From: Certhia americana
Taxonomy: Eukaryota; Chordata; Aves; Passeriformes; Certhiidae
Assembly (NCBI GenBank): GCA_018697195.1
Contig: CM031858.1
Span: 130,833,241 to 130,897,240, forward strand
Direction of reading: 5' to 3'
DNA: 64,000 bases
The notes under the pieces are model-generated. The model did not search any database. It was not told the origin of the DNA and worked only from the letters and a program-made list of their open reading frames with translations. The position numbers and the translations under genes were made by a program. Below, piece after piece: positions 61,236-64,000 of this stretch (its first letter is position 1; every line of letters starts with the position of its first letter).

Positions 61236-64000
61236 ACAGCCAAACATCCCTGAAACATTTTTCTCTGCAGCACCCCAAAATAATTCCCTTCCTCTGGTGC
61301 TCAGTCCATCATAAGCAGAGAAGTTAAAAATTCAGATAGACAGAAGAAAGCAGCAGCTATCATATCATGGAAAAAGTCCTTCTTTGGCAGGCTAATAACG
61401 GCATATCACTAGCAGCAAATATTTTTCATATTCCAGAGAGAATATTAAACCAATGTGGCAGACACATCTGGGCTCTCAGTACCAGTAAGCAAGAGGGAAG
61501 TGAAGAGTATCACTATGGCAAAGAGGAGGGTTTAAAAATGGGGTTTTGGTTTTGTGGGGAATATGATGGCTATCCTGCTGTGATGGATGAATTATAATCA
61601 ATTTGGAAGCCTGAATTTCCAGTCTACAGGTTTTAAAGAAGATAAATAAACAGTTTCACATAGGAAATGAGCAGAAGTCTCTCTGATTTACACATCATTG
61701 ATTTGTGATGTGATATTTAATGGACTGCCTGTGTTGAGAATATGGCACTGACATAAACTTCACAAACAGCATCAACAACCAGCTTCCTAAGAGCCCAGGC
61801 AAAATGAGTACAGCCCCCAGCATCTCTTGTCATCCCTTTTCCAACTCTGCTGAAGTGCTTGGGCTAACGGCCACTCTACCTGTGGCTTTTGCATAGTATG
61901 TCCCGAACTGGAGTGATACAGTTATGTTTTTACACACATAAAAATACAAGCAGGTCATAGATGCACTGCTTAGAAACCTCTTCTAGTAACAGAATCATCA
62001 CAGATGTGCTTCTGCTGAGTCTGAGTCAAAACCACTTAACAAGGGCTAACACTGTCTTGAGCTGCTGCACAAGACAGTGACTGGCTCTGGTGGGCCTCTT
62101 GAAGGGCTGTCACCAATCTCTTCCTTGCCCTTCCCAGCCTAACCAAAAGGTCATTAATATTATTATTAGCACAACAGAAATCCTAGCACATATTAAAAAC
62201 CCATATAATTTGCCATATTTGCCCAAGATGTCAGTAAAGGCTCAAGAATTTCTTGCCTCCTCCATTCCAGAATCGGTATTTATGCTCCTGGTCCAAGGGC
62301 AGGCAGCAGCTGCCCAGTCTCATGACCTGTGAGGTTTACCTCGTGGAGAGAGTTCATTAGCTCAGTTCTGAAATGTCACATCACATCATGTTCTCAGGCA
62401 TAAGACCCCCAGCAGCCACAGCTGTCTCTGGAGCATTCTCAATCAGAGTGGCTGTCTCAGGAGCATTTCTTCCCCCTCCTGCAGTCTGGAGAAGTTAAAA
62501 CTTTGCACACCCAAGATGACATCCTCATACAACCTGAGAAAGCACCCCCAATTACTTGCTCCATTTTCTGTGCAGGAGATGTTAGTCTTCTTTCCAGGTG
62601 ATGGTTTGTTCACCCCATCTCATCATTCTCTGTTGCTCCAAAGCAGCAACCCTCTGGGCAGTGACATGGCAGACAGACACTCTCCAGGTTTATGACATGC
62701 TCTTCACAATACCCTTAATGAGTGGAGAACCTCTAGTGTCCCTTTGGTTTCCTATGGCTCTGTGTAGGGCAATGTAGCTTTTCCCAGCTTGTACCATTTG
62801 GTGCTGCTTCTGTGTGCAACCACAGTTCAGGTTCCCCAGAATTTCTGCCTGATGGTTCTTTTCCATAAGAGCTGTAATGGTGCCTGCTCCAGCTGCAGGA
62901 CCCTGTCCAGGCAGGTCAGCCTGTCCTCTGTCAAGTTAATTCTGCATTGACTGATTTCCTTTGCCTGTCACACATCAAACAGGAGACTTCCAGCTCCCTA
63001 TTACAAATATCTTCAAGACACAAGCCCTCTCAGTAAAGATGATTGGAAAAAGATGGGAGAGGAAGCATTTATTTTTATAGCAAGGAGTGAAGAAAGAAAT
63101 TACCACTGTCAGATCTGAAGTGACTTTTTCTCAGTCATTTTTGTACACTAACACAGTGGCATGTTGAGACTTGTGAAGTTACACCACTGCACTTTGCATT
63201 AACAGCACAAAGAGCCATCAGCTACTGTCTTCGCTGTAGCAGTGTTCAGCCTGGGAGGGTCAGTCCTTCAGGAGATGCTCATGTTACCTGCTGGCAGCAG
63301 GAGCTGAGGGAGACAGTCCTATGATCGCATCATGTCTTGAGCTGACTGCCCAAATGATCCTCAAACAAGGCGTAGGATGATCCAAGTGATACAATCCTGT
63401 GGAAATATCAAGTATATCTTCAGGGTAAGGGTGTTCTCTAGCAGCCTCAGCAGAAAGCACAGGTACCATCCTTCTCCCAGACTAATTCACCAAGATTGTC
63501 CCAAATCCCTCCCACAATTTGCATGGACATTGAAGCAAACACCTCTTTAGTAGATCACCACTGTTATCAGGCCTCTTTTATATATGGACATGGACTGCAC
63601 CATCTCAGTTAGTGATTTGGTAGAGCTGTGAGGCCACAAAGCACCTTCTGGAGGGCTGTTTTCCTAAGAAAGGCTCCATCAACAAAAGGAAGAGCCAAGT
63701 CTCAGCCAGGTTCAGGACACCTATGCTGGTCTGGAAAGCACGAGGGTAGGCAAGCCTGGAGGTCATACACAGGGTTAATAATCTTGACTGTTACTTCCCT
63801 CCATCTGCAGCCAGCCACAGTGGATGAAGGTGTTGATTAAACCAATTATTGCAAAGCTGAAATAAAGCAAACAGCCCACCTGAGAGCTTATTACCAGTAA
63901 AAGAGATGAGGAGTGGAAAGTGCTGCCACTGCTGGTGATCTGCAGCCCAGGCTCCAGGGCTTGGCTAGGGAGAGCCTAGCACTGAACCAGAGCCTTGCTC
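61236..64000. other. Intergenic DNA to window end
   Basis: No CpG island, no recognisable exon (SDC2 was looked for) and no identified repeat. Open frames up to about 80 codons have no support. Confidence 0.65.

Noticed and set aside
34838..64000. Search for SDC2 exon 1, expected next on the plus strand by vertebrate synteny
   Set aside because: No CpG island and no syndecan signal peptide or acidic DDDDY-type motif was found, so SDC2 lies beyond the right edge.

Overview
The window is nuclear DNA from a bird. The gene order and intron structure are vertebrate. Fragments of CR1 LINEs, the main avian retrotransposon, are present. Introns are short: PTDSS1 spans about 26 kb from start to stop codon. 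Two runs of exactly ten Ns sit inside simple repeats and are assembly gaps. I cannot name the species; a neoavian bird is a reasonable guess. There are no bacterial operons, CRISPR arrays or viral genes.

Layout: (1) 1-7645, minus strand: the first four coding exons of MTERF3 (residues 1-259), a mitochondrial MTERF-family regulator. The rest of the gene lies beyond the left edge. (2) About 7450-9100: a CpG island holding a divergent, TATA-less promoter. Only 824 bp separate the two start codons. (3) 8470-34837, plus strand: all 13 coding exons of PTDSS1 (phosphatidylserine synthase 1). They join in frame to 473 codons plus stop, with a GT donor and AG acceptor at every junction. The 3' UTR follows, with a first AATAAA at 35521. 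(4) About 35.6-64 kb: intergenic DNA. By conserved vertebrate synteny it should lead towards SDC2, but no SDC2 exon is visible. It contains two CR1 pol fragments, a CR1 3' tail, an interrupted CCAT microsatellite, G/T-rich low-complexity tracts and a 30-A tract.

The two genes are a conserved head-to-head pair. MTERF3 acts in mitochondria on transcription and ribosome assembly. PTDSS1 makes phosphatidylserine in the endoplasmic reticulum, especially at mitochondria-associated membranes, and this lipid feeds mitochondrial phosphatidylethanolamine synthesis. A shared promoter could co-regulate them, but that is inference.

I found no clearly new biological system. The most notable unexplained items are a CpG-dense pentanucleotide repeat just inside PTDSS1 intron 1, a perfect 17-bp inverted repeat deeper in that intron, a frame-preserving 96-nt candidate cassette exon between PTDSS1 coding exons 9 and 10, and a poly(A)-flanked segment near 57 kb.
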